A stretch of DNA of 64,000 bases from NCBI GenBank assembly GCA_017561715.1, contig JAFZBN010000015.1:310001-374000 (forward strand). Reading direction: 5' to 3'. Under the pieces are notes generated by a model. The model was not told the DNA's origin. It did no database searches and saw only the letters and a list, made by a program, of their open reading frames with translations. Source of the stretch: Clostridiales bacterium (GTDB taxonomy: Bacteria > Bacillota > Clostridia > Saccharofermentanales > Saccharofermentanaceae). Positions 8,139-18,764 of the stretch are shown here, piece by piece. The translations under genes and the position numbers were made by a program. The first letter of the stretch is position 1. Each line of letters opens with the position of its first letter.

Positions 8139-9650
8139 TTACGCCAGGACTCCGTGTCCGCCCATGAGGTACTTATCGCATTCTCTTGCGGCACCGCGGC
8201 CTTCTGTCAGTGCCCATACGACGAGAGACTGGCCTCTTCTCATATCGCCGGCGACGAAAACGCCGTCCACGTTCGTCTGGAATTTACCGAACTCAGCAGA
8301 GACATTGGATCTTCCGTCACGGTCGAGTTTCAGCGCAGACGGAACCGTATCTTCCGGTCCGAGGAAGCCCATCGCGAGGATAACGAGATCCGCGTCGATC
8401 GTCTTTCTGGTCGACTCGATCGGAACTGGGATCATGCGGCCGGTCTTGTCATCCTTTTCCCAGGAGACCTGAACGACCTGAAGCTTCTTGACGTTACCCT
8501 TGCTGTCGCCGATGAATTTCTCGGTCGACATGAAATACTGTCTCGGATCGTCGCCGTAGACCGCAGCGACTTCTTCCTGGCCATAATCGACTTTCTTAAC
8601 GAACGGATACTCCGGCCACGGGTTATTCGCCGCGCGCTTTTCCGGAAGCGGTCCCATGATCTCAAGCTGAGTAACGCTCTTTGCGCCCTGACGCGTCGCG
8701 GTCGCGGAACAGTCCGTACCGGTATCACCGCCGCCGATGATGACGACGTGCTTGCCCTTTGCGGAGATCGCAAGATCCGGAGCCGGGCCTTCTTTATCGA
8801 AGTGATCCTTCGCGAAAAGCGCCTGTGTATTTGTTCTCAGGTAATCGACCGCAAAGTGGATGCCCTTCAGATCTCTTCCTTCGACAACGAGGTTTCTCGG
8901 CTTGGTTGCGCCACAGCACAAAACTACCGCGTCAAAAGAGCTCTTGATCTCTTCTACGGTGATGTCTTGCCCGACTTCAACTCCGCACTTAAACTTGACG
9001 CCTTCTGCTTCCATCAGTTTGACACGACGGAGGATGACCTGCTTATCAAGCTTCATGTTCGGGATACCGTACATGAGAAGTCCGCCCGGACGGTCCGCTC
9101 TTTCAAAAACGGTGACGCTGTGACCCGCGTGATTGAGCTGATCCGCGCAGGAAAGTCCTGACGGGCCGGAACCGATGACCGCGACTTTCTTGCCCGTTCT
9201 GGTCTTCGGCGGATTCGGTTTCATGTAGCCTTTTTTCCACGCGGTCTCAGAAAGGAACCATTCGTTATTTCTGACCGAAGTCGACGCGAAGTTATGTCCG
9301 CAAGTGCAGGCGCCTTCGCAGAGCGCCGGACAGACACGGCCGGTAAACTCCGGGAAACCGTTGGTCTTTCTCAGTCTTCTGTATGCGTCTTCGAAATGAC
9401 CCTGATACAGAAGATCGTTGAACTCAGGGATCAGGTTGGAAAGAGGGCAGCCCGTGGCACCACGTCCCAGGAACATACCGGTCTGGCAGAACGGTACACC
9501 GCAGTCCATGCAGCGCGCGCCCTGGGTCCTGGCCGCTTCTTCACTCTGGTACATCTGATGTACTTCGCGGTAATCATGGATACGCTCTTTGACATCACGA
9601 TCCGGGCCGATGGCTCTTTCGTACTCCAGGAATCCGGTGTTCTTACCCAT
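8139..9650 (-). CDS. gltD: Glutamate synthase small (beta) subunit
   Basis: 503 residues from ATG 9650, which has an AAGGAGGG ribosome binding site. It passes electrons from NADPH through FAD and Fe-S clusters to the large subunit. N-terminal cysteine motifs CMDCGVPFC and [14 protein letters not shown] bind two 4Fe-4S clusters, followed by two dinucleotide-binding folds (VIGSGPSGL for [12 protein letters not shown] for NADPH). The start overlaps the end of gltB by 8 bases, so the two subunits are translationally coupled in the order gltB-gltD. Length matches the family. Confidence 0.95.
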   Translation of the reverse strand: MGKNTGFLEYERAIGPDRDVKERIHDYREVHQMYQSEEAARTQGARCMDCGVPFCQTGMFLGRGATGCPLSNLIPEFNDLLYQGHFEDAYRRLRKTNGFPEFTGRVCPALCEGACTCGHNFASTSVRNNEWFLSETAWKKGYMKPNPPKTRTGKKVAVIGSGPSGLSCADQLNHAGHSVTVFERADRPGGLLMYGIPNMKLDKQVILRRVKLMEAEGVKFKCGVEVGQDITVEEIKSSFDAVVLCCGATKPRNLVVEGRDLKGIHFAVDYLRTNTQALFAKDHFDKEGPAPDLAISAKGKHVVIIGGGDTGTDCSATATRQGAKSVTQLEIMGPLPEKRAANNPWPEYPFVKKVDYGQEEVAAVYGDDPRQYFMSTEKFIGDSKGNVKKLQVVQVSWEKDDKTGRMIPVPIESTRKTIDADLVILAMGFLGPEDTVPSALKLDRDGRSNVSAEFGKFQTNVDGVFVAGDMRRGQSLVVWALTEGRGAARECDKYLMGGHGVLA

Positions 9651-12600
9651 TGATCTTCCCTCCTTTATCTGTTGCCAGTTCAAAGGCCATCAGGACAGCT
9701 TCGTCACCTTCGTAACCGTCTGCCTTGACCTCGGCGAGCTTCTCGTTGAACTTCGCGTAATCATAAGGCAGTACCTTTACGAAACGGCCGATGAGATCAT
9801 CGAAGTTGGTCAGGATATGTTCCGCATATGTGCTCTGTGTGTTCTTGACGTGCTCACTGATCTGAGATCTTACGAATTCGATCTCATCCGGATCGGAAAG
9901 CGGCAGCAGCTCGACCATTTCCTGATTGCAGCGCTGAGAAAAATCGCCGTTTGCGTCATAGACATATGCGATACCGCCGGACATACCTGCGGCAAAGTTT
10001 CTTCCTGTAGGACCGAGAACGATCGCGCGTCCGCCTGTCATGTATTCGCAGCCGTGGTCACCGACGCCTTCGACAACTGCCGTCGCGCCACTGTTTCTTA
10101 CGCAGAAACGTTCACCTGCGATACCGCTGATATAGGCTGTACCGGATGTCGCGCCATAGAGAGCAACGTTACCGATGATCGTATTTTCTTCGGATCTGAA
10201 GTTTGCTTCTCTATCCTTACGAACGACGATCTTACCACCGGAAAGTCCTTTTCCGACATAGTCGTTCGCATCACCTTCGAGACGCAGTGTCAGGCCGCTC
10301 GGGATAAACGCGCCGAAACTCTGACCGGCAGATCCTCTGAAGTGTACGTCGATGGAGTCAGCCGGAAGTCCCTTCTCACCGTGAGCACGTGTGATCGCGG
10401 AACCGAGCTGGGTACCTGCGGCACGGTCGGTGTTGTGGATCTCCAGAGAAAGAGATACTTTTCGATCTTCATGAAGAGCCGGCTCGGAAAGCGGGATCAG
10501 CACCTTGTAGTCCAGCGTATCCTCAAGCTTGTGATCCTGAGATACGGTGTGGTGAGTTACGACTGTGGAGTCAAGCTGCGGACGGTAAAGGATCGCAGAA
10601 AGATCGATACCTGTGGACTTCCAGAACTTGATCGCCTTGTTGACACGGAGCATGTCGGATCTGCCGACCATCTCGTCGATCGTTCTGAAACCGAGCTGAG
10701 CCATGATCTCACGAAGTTCTTCTGCGATGAAGCGCATGAAGTTGACAACGTATTCCGGCTTACCTTCGAACTTAGCACGAAGCTTCGGGTTCTGTGTCGC
10801 GACACCGAACGGACATGTATCGAGGTTACATACACGCATCATGGCGCATCCGAGAGCAACCAGCGGACCTGTCGCGAAACCGAATTCCTCGGCGCCCAGC
10901 AGGCACGCGATCGCGACATCACGACCGGTCAGGAGCTTACCGTCTGCCTCGACCGTGATACGGGAACGAAGGTCGTTCAGGAGCAGTGTCTGGTGAGCTT
11001 CCGCAACACCGAGCTCCCACGGAAGACCCGCGTGGCGGATCGACGTTCTCGGAGCGGCACCTGTACCTCCGTCATAACCGGAGATCAGGACAACATCGGC
11101 ACGTGCTTTGGCGACACCTGCGGCGATCGTACCGACACCGACTTCGGAAACGAGCTTGACGTTGATCCTTGCGAAGCGGTTTGCGTTCTTTAAGTCATGG
11201 ATCAGTTCCGCGAGATCCTCGATCGAATAGATATCGTGATGCGGCGGCGGAGAGATAAGACCTACACCCGGTGTGGAGTGACGTGTCTTTGCGATCCAAG
11301 GATAAACCTTACCGGCCGGGAGCTGTCCGCCTTCACCAGGCTTAGCACCCTGTGCCATCTTGATCTGAATTTCCTTTGCATGTACGAGGTAATCGGAAGT
11401 AACACCGAAACGTCCGGATGCGACCTGCTTGATCGCACTCATCTTCGAATCGCCGTTAGCCATTCTCTCGTATCTTTCCGGATCCTCACCACCTTCACCG
11501 GTGTTGGACTTACCGCCTAAGCGGTTCATCGCGATCGCCAGTGCTTCGTGCGCTTCCTTACTGATGGAACCGTAGGACATCGCGCCTGTCTTAAAGCGCT
11601 TTACGATGTTCTCAACCGGCTCTACTTCGTAGATGGAGATCGGCTGCTTACTTGGAACGAATTCCAGAAGACCTCTGATGGTGCAGAGTCTTTCGTTTTC
11701 TTCGTTCAGGCCGCGGCTGTATTCCTTAAAGAGGTTGTAGTCACCCTTTCGAACCGCGTTCTGCAGCTGGTAGATCGTCTTCGGGTTGAACATATGGTAT
11801 TCACCGTCTTTACGCCACTGGTAAACACCGCCTGTCTCAAGACCCGGCTGTGTCTCTGCTTTCTTAAAGGCAGATTCCATACGGCTTCCGACTTCTTTTG
11901 CGATCTCATCCAGACCGATACCGCCGATACGGGAAGCGGTCGATGTGAAATACTTATCGATGACTTCTTCGCCGATACCGAGTGCCTCGAAGATCTGCGC
12001 GCCCTGGTAGCTCTTTACTGCGGAGATACCCATCTTCGACAGGATCTTAACGATACCGTGGCGGGCAGCGTTGATGTAGTTGTCGATCGCAACATCGAGA
12101 TCCTTATCAAGACGCTGATGAGCGATCTCATCTGCGATCGTCGCGTATGCCATGTACGGGTTGATCGCGGAAGCACCGTAACCGACGAGCAGTGCGAAGT
12201 GATGTACTTCTCTCGGTTCACCGGACTCCAGAACGATCGACGTCATGTGACGCTGACCTTTTCTTACGAGGTGCTGGTGCAGACCGGAAACGGCAAGCAG
12301 TGCCGGGATCGGGCTCTTATCTGCATCCGCGTCACGGTCGGAAAGAACTAAGATGTTCGTACCCTTCTCAACTGCGTCAGATGCTGCCTTGCAGAGCGCG
12401 TCCATGGCCTTTTCGAGAGTATGTCCGTCACCGTTTGCTTCGTAAAGGATCGGCAGAACAACGGACTTAAAGCCCTTTCTCTTAATGTTCTTTACGGCGG
12501 CGAGTTCTTCGTCCTTTAAGATCGGACAAGGAAGCGCGATGTGACGTGCGTCAGTCGCCTTCGGCTCGATGATGTTGCCCTCATTTCCGAGGTACATTCT

Positions 12601-14253
12601 TTCCATGATGACGATGTCTTCACGGATGCAGTCGATCGGCGGGTTGGTTACCTGAGCGAACAGCTGCTTGAAGTAGTTGTAAAGGAGCTGCGGCTTATCG
12701 GAAAGCACTGCGATCGGGCTGTCATTACCCATGGCACCAATTGCTTCGGCACCGGTATTGGCCATCGGGATGACCATCTTTCTTATATCTTCATATGTGT
12801 AGCCGAACATCTTCTGCTTTACTTCGATGTCGGAAACAGCGGACTTACTTGCCTTAGCTGCCTTGGCAGGTGCTTTTGCCGAAGACTGATAATCGTCGAC
12901 CAGATCAGAAAGCTTGACCATATTCTCATCGATCCACTGCTTGTAAGGATGAGCGGTCGCAACCTTCTTCTTGATCTCTTCGTTTGTGATGATTCTTCCT
13001 TCTTCGGTATCGATCAGGAGCATTCTGCCCGGACGCAGACGGTTCTTGCTGATGACACGGTCTTCCTGGACCGGCAGAACACCAGCCTCGGAAGAAAGGA
13101 TGACATAACCGTCTTCCGTAACGACGTATCTTGCCGGACGAAGTCCGTTTCTATCGAGCGTTGCGACGATGCTTCTGCCGTCCGTAAATGCCAGAGCTGC
13201 AGGACCGTCCCAGGGCTCCATGAGCATGCTGTTGTACTCATAGAATGCTTTGACGTCTTCGTCCATCTGTTCGTGCTTGATCCACGGTTCCGGAACCATC
13301 ATCATGGCGGTCTCGGCAAGGGATCTTCCGGACAGCGTCAGGAACTCGAGTGTGTTATCGAACATCGCCGAGTCGGAGCCGTTCGGGTTGATGATCGGAA
13401 GTACTTTTTCCATATCGTCGCCGAAAGCCTTGTTGCTGATGGAAGCGGATCTTGCGTACATCGCGTTGATGTTACCTCTCAAGGTATTGATCTCACCGTT
13501 GTGGATGAGGTAACGGTATGGATGCGCACGCTCCCAGCTCGGGAATGTGTTCGTGCTGTAACGGGAGTGAACGAGCGCCAAAGCGGAGTCGAAGGACAGA
13601 TCCTTCAGGTCAAGATAGAAAGCATCCATCTGTTCCGGTGTGAGCATGCCCTTATAGACGATCGTTCTTGTGGAAAGGCTGGCAAAATAGAAATAGCGCG
13701 GATCGGTCTCGGTGAGTTCGATCGTTCTCTTCTCCAGCTTCTTTCTTATAACATAAAGAGCTCGGTCAAAGGCGATACCTGCTTTTGTCTTATCACCTCT
13801 GCCGATAAATACCTGTGCGATATAAGGACGGTTTTCTTTCGCGGTCTGACCGATCGTGCTTTCATTGACCGGAGTATCACGCCAGCCCAGTACGACCTGT
13901 CCTTCTTCTTCAACTGCCTTATCGATGACTCTCATGCACTTTTCGCGTGCATCACTTTGTCTCGGCAGGAAGACCATACCGACACCATAATCACCTGCCT
14001 GCGGGAGAGTAATGTTTTCTTCCGGGCAGACCTTTCTGAAAAATGCGTCCGGGATCTGAAGGAGCATACCCGCACCGTCACCGGTGTTCTCGTCACTGCC
14101 TTCACCACCACGGTGTGCCAGATTTGCAAGAATCTTAAGACCGTCTTTCACCGTCTGGTGAGTTCTTTTGCCGTGGATGTTTACGACAAAACCGATGCCG
14201 CACGCATCGTGTTCAAATTCAGGAGAGTACAGTCCTTGCTTTTGCATCATCAT
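9643..14253 (-). CDS. gltB: Glutamate synthase large (alpha) subunit
   Basis: 1536 residues from ATG 14253. Three consecutive ATGs are present; the first has AGGAGGAAAAG before it, and an earlier in-frame extension lies in the structured leader. It makes two glutamates from glutamine and 2-oxoglutarate. The propeptide ends before Cys18 (EHDACGIGF), the expected N-terminal nucleophile of the glutamine amidotransferase domain. The FMN-binding synthase domain ([25 protein letters not shown]) and the C-terminal beta-helix domain with GG repeats follow. An insertion of Ala/Lys-rich sequence ([10 protein letters not shown]) near residue 470 is a small oddity. Together with the nearby GSIII it completes the GS-GOGAT cycle. 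Confidence 0.97.
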   Translation of the reverse strand: MMMQKQGLYSPEFEHDACGIGFVVNIHGKRTHQTVKDGLKILANLAHRGGEGSDENTGDGAGMLLQIPDAFFRKVCPEENITLPQAGDYGVGMVFLPRQSDAREKCMRVIDKAVEEEGQVVLGWRDTPVNESTIGQTAKENRPYIAQVFIGRGDKTKAGIAFDRALYVIRKKLEKRTIELTETDPRYFYFASLSTRTIVYKGMLTPEQMDAFYLDLKDLSFDSALALVHSRYSTNTFPSWERAHPYRYLIHNGEINTLRGNINAMYARSASISNKAFGDDMEKVLPIINPNGSDSAMFDNTLEFLTLSGRSLAETAMMMVPEPWIKHEQMDEDVKAFYEYNSMLMEPWDGPAALAFTDGRSIVATLDRNGLRPARYVVTEDGYVILSSEAGVLPVQEDRVISKNRLRPGRMLLIDTEEGRIITNEEIKKKVATAHPYKQWIDENMVKLSDLVDDYQSSAKAPAKAAKASKSAVSDIEVKQKMFGYTYEDIRKMVIPMANTGAEAIGAMGNDSPIAVLSDKPQLLYNYFKQLFAQVTNPPIDCIREDIVIMERMYLGNEGNIIEPKATDARHIALPCPILKDEELAAVKNIKRKGFKSVVLPILYEANGDGHTLEKAMDALCKAASDAVEKGTNILVLSDRDADADKSPIPALLAVSGLHQHLVRKGQRHMTSIVLESGEPREVHHFALLVGYGASAINPYMAYATIADEIAHQRLDKDLDVAIDNYINAARHGIVKILSKMGISAVKSYQGAQIFEALGIGEEVIDKYFTSTASRIGGIGLDEIAKEVGSRMESAFKKAETQPGLETGGVYQWRKDGEYHMFNPKTIYQLQNAVRKGDYNLFKEYSRGLNEENERLCTIRGLLEFVPSKQPISIYEVEPVENIVKRFKTGAMSYGSISKEAHEALAIAMNRLGGKSNTGEGGEDPERYERMANGDSKMSAIKQVASGRFGVTSDYLVHAKEIQIKMAQGAKPGEGGQLPAGKVYPWIAKTRHSTPGVGLISPPPHHDIYSIEDLAELIHDLKNANRFARINVKLVSEVGVGTIAAGVAKARADVVLISGYDGGTGAAPRTSIRHAGLPWELGVAEAHQTLLLNDLRSRITVEADGKLLTGRDVAIACLLGAEEFGFATGPLVALGCAMMRVCNLDTCPFGVATQNPKLRAKFEGKPEYVVNFMRFIAEELREIMAQLGFRTIDEMVGRSDMLRVNKAIKFWKSTGIDLSAILYRPQLDSTVVTHHTVSQDHKLEDTLDYKVLIPLSEPALHEDRKVSLSLEIHNTDRAAGTQLGSAITRAHGEKGLPADSIDVHFRGSAGQSFGAFIPSGLTLRLEGDANDYVGKGLSGGKIVVRKDREANFRSEENTIIGNVALYGATSGTAYISGIAGERFCVRNSGATAVVEGVGDHGCEYMTGGRAIVLGPTGRNFAAGMSGGIAYVYDANGDFSQRCNQEMVELLPLSDPDEIEFVRSQISEHVKNTQSTYAEHILTNFDDLIGRFVKVLPYDYAKFNEKLAEVKADGYEGDEAVLMAFELATDKGGKING

Positions 14254-14390
14254 TTTCTTTTCCTCCTCAGGTCTGAAAAGGTTCCCGGGGAAGATGCGAA
14301 AACGACAAGGCGCCAAGCCCTGCCGGCCTTCTCACCATGAATTTCACGGTGATCCCGGGAAGCACTTAGCGCCTTTGCTAGTATTCGATG
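14254..14390 (-). promoter_or_regulatory. Structured 5' leader of gltBD
   Basis: The 137-base leader contains a closing stem AAGGCGC / GCGCCTT (14369-14375 with 14307-14313 on the minus strand) enclosing a hairpin TCACCGTG / CATGGTGA, plus two self-complementary CCCGGG blocks (about 14283-14290 and 14353-14360) that could pair alternatively. The segment AGCAAAGGCGCT at its start also occurs in the glnA leader. No poly-U tract follows, so this is not a simple terminator. An RNA-level control site is inferred. Confidence 0.5.
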
Positions 14391-14395
14391 GATAC

Positions 14396-14433
14396 ATCTT
14401 ACCAATTTGCAAGTTTTAATGCAACAACTTGCA
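14396..14433 (-). promoter_or_regulatory. gltB promoter with embedded inverted-repeat operator
   Basis: Minus strand TTGCAT (14419-14424), a 17-base spacer and TAAGAT (14396-14401). A perfect inverted repeat TGCAAGTT-N10-AACTTGCA (14408-14415 and 14426-14433) straddles the -35 region, which suits a repressor or activator site. One TGCAAGTT half-site also lies upstream of the glnA promoter (18627-18634). Confidence 0.6.
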
Positions 14434-14529
14434 GAATCAAGAGCAAAAAACGATAAAAAACGTACATTATTTGTTTAATGATGCAGTTATCTGTTGCTGA
14501 TTATTCATTTTAGTTGACAGATCGCAGTC

Positions 14530-15147
14530 TTATTCGTGAGTTTCCGAAAGCATCTCGATCGCTTCATCGAAGCTTTTTGCTTTTTCCGACTGAAGCAGCA
14601 TCCTCACTTTTGACATGTAATATCTGCTTCTGAATTTCTCCGGGATCAGACTGTTATATGCGGAAAGCTCCGTGGACAGAAAATCGCGTTTTCTCTCAAG
14701 CGTGTCCAGTTCTTTTTGCATATCTTCACGCTTTTTGAGCGCATAAGTTTCATCGTTGGTCTGCTGTTCTTGAATGTATCTCTTTTCCTTTTCTTCACGA
14801 CGTGCTTTGATGACCAAGTTCATAATGATGATCCCGACAGCAAGGAGAACGATCACAAAAAGTGCGATTCCCTGATATGTACCCTTACCGCCACTTGCAA
14901 AATCTTTCACAACAGCCATGAGCAGAATATAAAAGGCAACTACGAAAAATAAAAGGATCGAGAACACGATCATTATCGCTTTCAATGCTGATTCGCCGGC
15001 ACCCTGGACCGATGGCTCATACTTACAAGTCTGGAGAGGCTTTTCAAGTGTCTCTTCATAATGCTTAATATCTTTCTCCGTCTTTTCCAGATCGGCGAAT
15101 TGATCTTGAAGTTTCTTAGCTAATTCGATGCTTTCAACCCTGTTCAT
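14530..15147 (-). CDS. Hypothetical membrane protein with coiled coils
   Basis: 205 residues, not recognised. An N-terminal coiled coil (about 1-50, rich in Lys, Glu and Gln) is followed by two membrane helices (about 57-80 and 90-112, separated by a short glycine-rich loop), then a second charged coiled coil (about 113-175) and a C-terminal tail. The GAGGGAAG ribosome binding site supports the start. It is monocistronic with a recognisable promoter (15265-15293). Architecture suggests a scaffold or membrane-associated oligomer; no function can be assigned. Confidence 0.75.
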   Translation of the reverse strand: MNRVESIELAKKLQDQFADLEKTEKDIKHYEETLEKPLQTCKYEPSVQGAGESALKAIMIVFSILLFFVVAFYILLMAVVKDFASGGKGTYQGIALFVIVLLAVGIIIMNLVIKARREEKEKRYIQEQQTNDETYALKKREDMQKELDTLERKRDFLSTELSAYNSLIPEKFRSRYYMSKVRMLLQSEKAKSFDEAIEMLSETHE

Positions 15148-15264
15148 TTTTCTTCCCTCATTGCGGCTTTCATCGCTTCACAAATGCCCTTTTTATCCAT
15201 ATGCTCGAACCTCTCAACCTATCCGGCACTCATTTTTCGTGCCGCATGTAACCCTGTTGAAAAT

Positions 15265-15293
15265 ACAATACCACGTCTTCTATCGAATTGCAA
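15265..15293 (-). promoter_or_regulatory. Promoter of the coiled-coil membrane protein
   Basis: Minus strand TTGCAA (15288-15293), 17-base spacer, TATTGT (15265-15270). Confidence 0.5.
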
Positions 15294-15355
15294 CACTTGT
15301 TTATCGTTTTTCGATAAAATTATTATGTTTCTCATTAAAGGAGTTTATCCCCAAA

Positions 15356-15384
15356 CAAAAAGAAGCCGCCTCGATGAGACGGCT
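15356..15384 (-). terminator. Terminator of the dapF-dapL operon
   Basis: On the minus strand AGCCGTCTC-ATC-GAGGCGGCT (9 bp with one U-G pair) is followed by TCTTTTTG. It lies just downstream of the small gene ending at 15408. Confidence 0.75.
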
Positions 15385-15407
15385 CCTTCCGCAATAAAAT
15401 ATCACGG

Positions 15408-15656
15408 TCACTTTGTCTTAATCACGTTTACTGCCGCGTCGTAATCATTCTTACTGACATATACGGCACATATCGTCGGAAGCGAAGGATTCTGTCCGAA
15501 ACGTCCGACTCCGGCTCCGCGGACCAGATCCGCCGTATGCTCGGCATCAAAATTCTTGATATCGTATTTGATACCCGCCTTTTTCAGCGCGCTCGTGATC
15601 TCGAAAAACTTATCGTTCTTCGGTCCGCTGTAGATCTCTCGCTTCAAAAACATCAT
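15408..15656 (-). CDS. Small hypothetical protein downstream of dapL
   Basis: About 82 residues from ATG 15656; an earlier in-frame start at 15668 would add four residues but sits on top of the AGGA that best serves as ribosome binding site. The protein is soluble, of mixed alpha/beta character, and resembles small DUF2007-like proteins with ferredoxin-like folds (a helix around FFEITSALKKAG, then a strand at ICAVYV). It lies about 50 bases after dapL with no terminator between, so it is the last gene of the ANTAR-dapF-dapL operon. Function unknown. Confidence 0.6.
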   Translation of the reverse strand: MMFLKREIYSGPKNDKFFEITSALKKAGIKYDIKNFDAEHTADLVRGAGVGRFGQNPSLPTICAVYVSKNDYDAAVNVIKTK

Positions 15657-15704
15657 ATCGATCACCATTCCTATTCGTGATAGGAAAGATTATATCAATA
15701 ACGA

Positions 15705-16895
15705 TCAGCTTTCGCCATAGATCTCCTTGATGCGCTTCATCGCTTCGATCGTGTTGTCGCGTGTGTTGAAGGAAGTAAATCTTACGTATCCTTCACCGCA
15801 TTCGCCGAAGCCGCTTCCCGGTGTGCAGATGACATTGGCACGGACCAGAAGATCATCAAAGAAAGCCCAGGAGCGCATCCCGTGCGGGCACTTGACCCAA
15901 AGGTACGGAGAGTTCTTTCCGCCTGTGAAAGGCCACTTCAGTTCAGAGAAAGTCTCCGCCATGACGCGTGCGTTCTCCTTGTAGTAAGCGATGTTCTCGG
16001 AGATCTCTTCATAACCCTGATCTTTGAGGCACGCAGCTGCCGCGCGCTGGACCGGATAAGCAACACCGTTGAACTTGGTCGTCTGGCGGCGAAGCCACAT
16101 CTTACGAAGCTGAACACCGTCGCGGATGAGTCCTGCAGGAACGACCGTGTATCCGCATCTTGTTCCGGTAAAGCCTGCTGTCTTGGAGAAAGAACAGAAC
16201 TCGATCGCGCATGTTCTTGCGCCTTCGATCATGTAGATCGAACGCGGGATCTCCGGATCGGAAATAAAGGACTCATAAGCCGCGTCAAAAAGGATAACAG
16301 AGCCATGGGCGTTTGCGTACTTGACCCACTGCTCGAGACGTTCCTTGTCGTATGCTGCGCCGGTCGGGTTGTTCGGAGAACAAAGGTAGATAATGTCTGC
16401 CTCAAGTCCCGGATACGGCATCGGAAGAAAATCGTTATCGGCGGTCGCGGAAAGCTTGATGATCTTTCTTCCGGCCATAACGTTTGTATCAACATAGACC
16501 GGATAGACCGGATCGGTGACCGCGACGACGTTGTCCTTATCGAAGATATCGAGGATGTTTCCCAGGTCGCTTTTCGCGCCGTCGGAAACGAAGATCTCAT
16601 CGCTGAAAAGCTTTACTCCGCTGGTTCTTGCGTAGTACGCGGCGATCTCATCACGAAGGAATTCATAGCCCTGCTCCGGACCATAACCGTGGAAGCCTTC
16701 CGCGGTGCCCATCTCTTCAGCTGCCTTGATCATCGCATCTACCGCGGATCTGCAAAGCGGTCTTGTGACATCGCCGATGCCCATCTTGATCAGAGTCGCG
16801 CCGTGGTTATCCGCCATGAACTTTCGAACTCTCTCGGCGATCTCCGAGAAAAGATATGTTTCTTCAATGTTCTGGTAGTTCGTGTTGATCTTCAT
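15705..16895 (-). CDS. dapL: LL-diaminopimelate aminotransferase
   Basis: 396 residues, a PLP enzyme that converts tetrahydrodipicolinate directly to LL-diaminopimelate with glutamate as amino donor, bypassing the succinyl or acetyl branches of lysine and peptidoglycan synthesis. The N-terminus (INTNYQNIEETYLFSEI), the GxGDVTRPL motif, PVYPVYVDTNVMAG and the PLP-lysine motif SFSKTAGFTGTRCGY are characteristic of DapL rather than general aminotransferases. It follows dapF by 58 bases on the same strand. Use of glutamate ties it to the nearby gltBD and glnA genes. Confidence 0.95.
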   Translation of the reverse strand: MKINTNYQNIEETYLFSEIAERVRKFMADNHGATLIKMGIGDVTRPLCRSAVDAMIKAAEEMGTAEGFHGYGPEQGYEFLRDEIAAYYARTSGVKLFSDEIFVSDGAKSDLGNILDIFDKDNVVAVTDPVYPVYVDTNVMAGRKIIKLSATADNDFLPMPYPGLEADIIYLCSPNNPTGAAYDKERLEQWVKYANAHGSVILFDAAYESFISDPEIPRSIYMIEGARTCAIEFCSFSKTAGFTGTRCGYTVVPAGLIRDGVQLRKMWLRRQTTKFNGVAYPVQRAAAACLKDQGYEEISENIAYYKENARVMAETFSELKWPFTGGKNSPYLWVKCPHGMRSWAFFDDLLVRANVICTPGSGFGECGEGYVRFTSFNTRDNTIEAMKRIKEIYGES

Positions 16896-16953
16896 TTTCT
16901 ATTTCCTCCTACTTCACTACATCACGCTTTTTGAAAAGCGCCCTACTGAACTT

Positions 16954-17796
16954 TTATATTTCGATCTCACCGGTAAAGCTGATCACGGCAGGTCCCGTCA
17001 TCAGGACACGTTCATCGGTGTAGTTGATCACGAGTTCGCCGCCGTTTAAGATTACGCGGACGTCCTCGCCCTTATTGGCATATCCGTTCAGGCAGGCTGC
17101 AACGACTGTCGCGCAAGTGCCTGTTCCGCACGCCCATGTCTCACCTGCGCCTCTCTCCCACACACGCATGCGCAGAAGGCCCGGCTTGATGATCTCGACG
17201 AATTCGGTATTTACTCTTTTCGGGAAGATCGGATGATGTTCGAACTTCGGACCGACCGCCTCGAGATTCAGATGCGCGACATCGCGCACAAAAAGGACCG
17301 CGTGCGGGTTTCCCATGGAAACGCATGTGATCTTCGCGGTCTCATTTCCGATCTTAATTTCGCGGTCGACGATCTGTTCGCCGGGGAGATCTACCGGGAT
17401 CTGCTGAGGGTCCAGGATCGCCTTTCCCATATCAACACAGGCACCGACAGCAGATCCGTCTGGACCAATCTGCATCTTCAGTGTCTTGATACCGCACTTG
17501 GTCTCGATCGTGAGTGTATCCTTCTTTACACCCCAGATATCGTGAACGAACTTTCCGACGCAGCGGATACCGTTTCCGCACATCTCGCTTTCCGAGCCGT
17601 CAGAATTGAACATGATCATTCGGCCGTCGGCAACTTCCGAAGGAGCGACGAGGATCAGGCCGTCCGATCCGATTCCGTAATGTCTGTCGGAGATTTTCAC
17701 GGAAAGTGCTGAAGGATCTTCGATATCGTACTTGCGCGCGTCGATATACACATAATCGTTGCCGCATCCCTGCATCTTTACAAATTCATACTTCAT
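16954..17796 (-). CDS. dapF: Diaminopimelate epimerase
   Basis: 280 residues from ATG 17796 (MKYEFVKMQGCGNDY); the GGGAG before it favours this start over one at 17811. It interconverts LL- and meso-diaminopimelate. Both catalytic cysteines are visible, in SEMCGNGIRC (about residue 75) and TWACGTGTC (about 220). It lies between the ANTAR gene (22 bases upstream) and dapL, so DapL and DapF carry out consecutive steps from one operon. Confidence 0.95.
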   Translation of the reverse strand: MKYEFVKMQGCGNDYVYIDARKYDIEDPSALSVKISDRHYGIGSDGLILVAPSEVADGRMIMFNSDGSESEMCGNGIRCVGKFVHDIWGVKKDTLTIETKCGIKTLKMQIGPDGSAVGACVDMGKAILDPQQIPVDLPGEQIVDREIKIGNETAKITCVSMGNPHAVLFVRDVAHLNLEAVGPKFEHHPIFPKRVNTEFVEIIKPGLLRMRVWERGAGETWACGTGTCATVVAACLNGYANKGEDVRVILNGGELVINYTDERVLMTGPAVISFTGEIEI

Positions 17797-17817
17797 TTTT
17801 CCGTCTCCCATATATAC

Positions 17818-18408
17818 TTAATTACCGCTTTCATATGTTCTTATGATCTCGTATGCCACATCCGAACGGTTGCGTCCGCTGTTCATGGCTTCTTTTTCGA
17901 TAAACTTATGTGCTTCATCTTCGGTGAATCCCAATGTCTGCATCAGGAGAAGTTTGGCTCTCGTGATCACTTTCTCGTCATCGAGTTTTTTCTTAAGAGC
18001 ACCGAGTCTGATGTGGGCCATGTCCGCGGATTGTATCGCCGTGGTAAAAGCACTCTGCTTCAATGGTTTTACGAGGATGGTCGCGCCCATGTCGAGAAGT
18101 TTCTCTTTTGCTTTCTTTTCGTCTTCACTGGAGAATGTCGTTTCATCCGCGAGGAAAAGAACGCTGGCCGTCGGATGGTTTACCGCGGAGTGGCATGCCC
18201 TGATCGCTGCCGGATCCGAAATACTCGATTCCACGATCAGAAGACCGTAGTCTCCTTTTTTCGCCGCGCGGGTACCCTTATCGGAAAGCACTTCCCACAC
18301 GATCTCATGCGGATGCTTGAGGCTGTTCATGATGAAATTCTCCAGGACGCGACTTGCACCTGCTTCTCTACGCAGGATCAATACCTTATCTATACCTGTT
18401 GAACTCAT
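17818..18408 (-). CDS. ANTAR-domain response-regulator-like protein (probable RNA-binding antiterminator)
   Basis: 196 residues from ATG 18408, with AGAGGTGA just before it. The N-terminal about 125 residues form a pseudo-receiver fold; the stretch GLLIVESSISDPAA lacks the clear phosphoacceptor aspartate of true receivers. A coiled linker (GALKKKLDDEKVITRAK) leads into the C-terminal ANTAR helices (LLMQTLGFTEDEAHKFIEKE then NRSDVAYEII). ANTAR proteins bind paired RNA hairpins and prevent termination in leaders of nitrogen and other genes. It is divergent from glnA and heads the dapF-dapL operon; glnA, amt, asnB and gltB all have structured leaders. That these are its targets is inference. Confidence 0.88.
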   Translation of the reverse strand: MSSTGIDKVLILRREAGASRVLENFIMNSLKHPHEIVWEVLSDKGTRAAKKGDYGLLIVESSISDPAAIRACHSAVNHPTASVLFLADETTFSSEDEKKAKEKLLDMGATILVKPLKQSAFTTAIQSADMAHIRLGALKKKLDDEKVITRAKLLLMQTLGFTEDEAHKFIEKEAMNSGRNRSDVAYEIIRTYESGN

Positions 18409-18529
18409 AAGATTCACCTCTTTTCGATAAGTTCTGCTTCACCCGGATCTTCCCGGGGTAGCCTCTGCTAACTGAAATTACGGCATTTGCGGTTCGCTTC
18501 GGCTAACGCATACTATTTTTCCTATACAT

Positions 18530-18558
18530 AATGTACTCTTGTTCACGCATTTTTGCAA
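18530..18558 (-). promoter_or_regulatory. Promoter of the ANTAR-dapF-dapL operon
   Basis: Minus strand TTGCAA (18553-18558), 17-base spacer, TACATT (18530-18535). The about 115-base leader that follows (to 18409) holds small hairpins, including CCCGG-GAAGAT-CCGGG with a six-base loop near 18455, and no coding sequence. Confidence 0.55.
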
Positions 18559-18659
18559 CTTCTCTTTCATCAAAATTCATTTAGTGTGAAAAATCATTCA
18601 TTTTTGTTGGTGGTTTTCATAAATTCTGCAAGTTTGTGCAATTTGTTATGCATTTTGTG

Positions 18660-18747
18660 TTGACAGGGAAATTCTTTTGCTTTATTCTGCTGACATAAAG
18701 CAAAGGCGCTTGGAGTGATTTCAGTCCAGGTGCCTCTTTCACTTTTT
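18660..18747 (+). promoter_or_regulatory. glnA promoter and leader hairpin
   Basis: TTGACA (18660-18665), a 17-base spacer and TATTCT (18683-18688) form a strong promoter. The short leader contains a 10-bp stem GGCGCTTGGA / TCCAGGTGCC (18705-18714 and 18725-18734) followed by the U-rich run TCTTTCACTTTTT. This is terminator-like and sits before the ribosome binding site, so glnA expression probably depends on read-through. The divergent region 18559-18659 otherwise holds only AT-rich sequence with a TGCAAGTT half-site at 18627-18634. Confidence 0.6.
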
Positions 18748-18764
18748 AAAGGAGGAAATAAACT

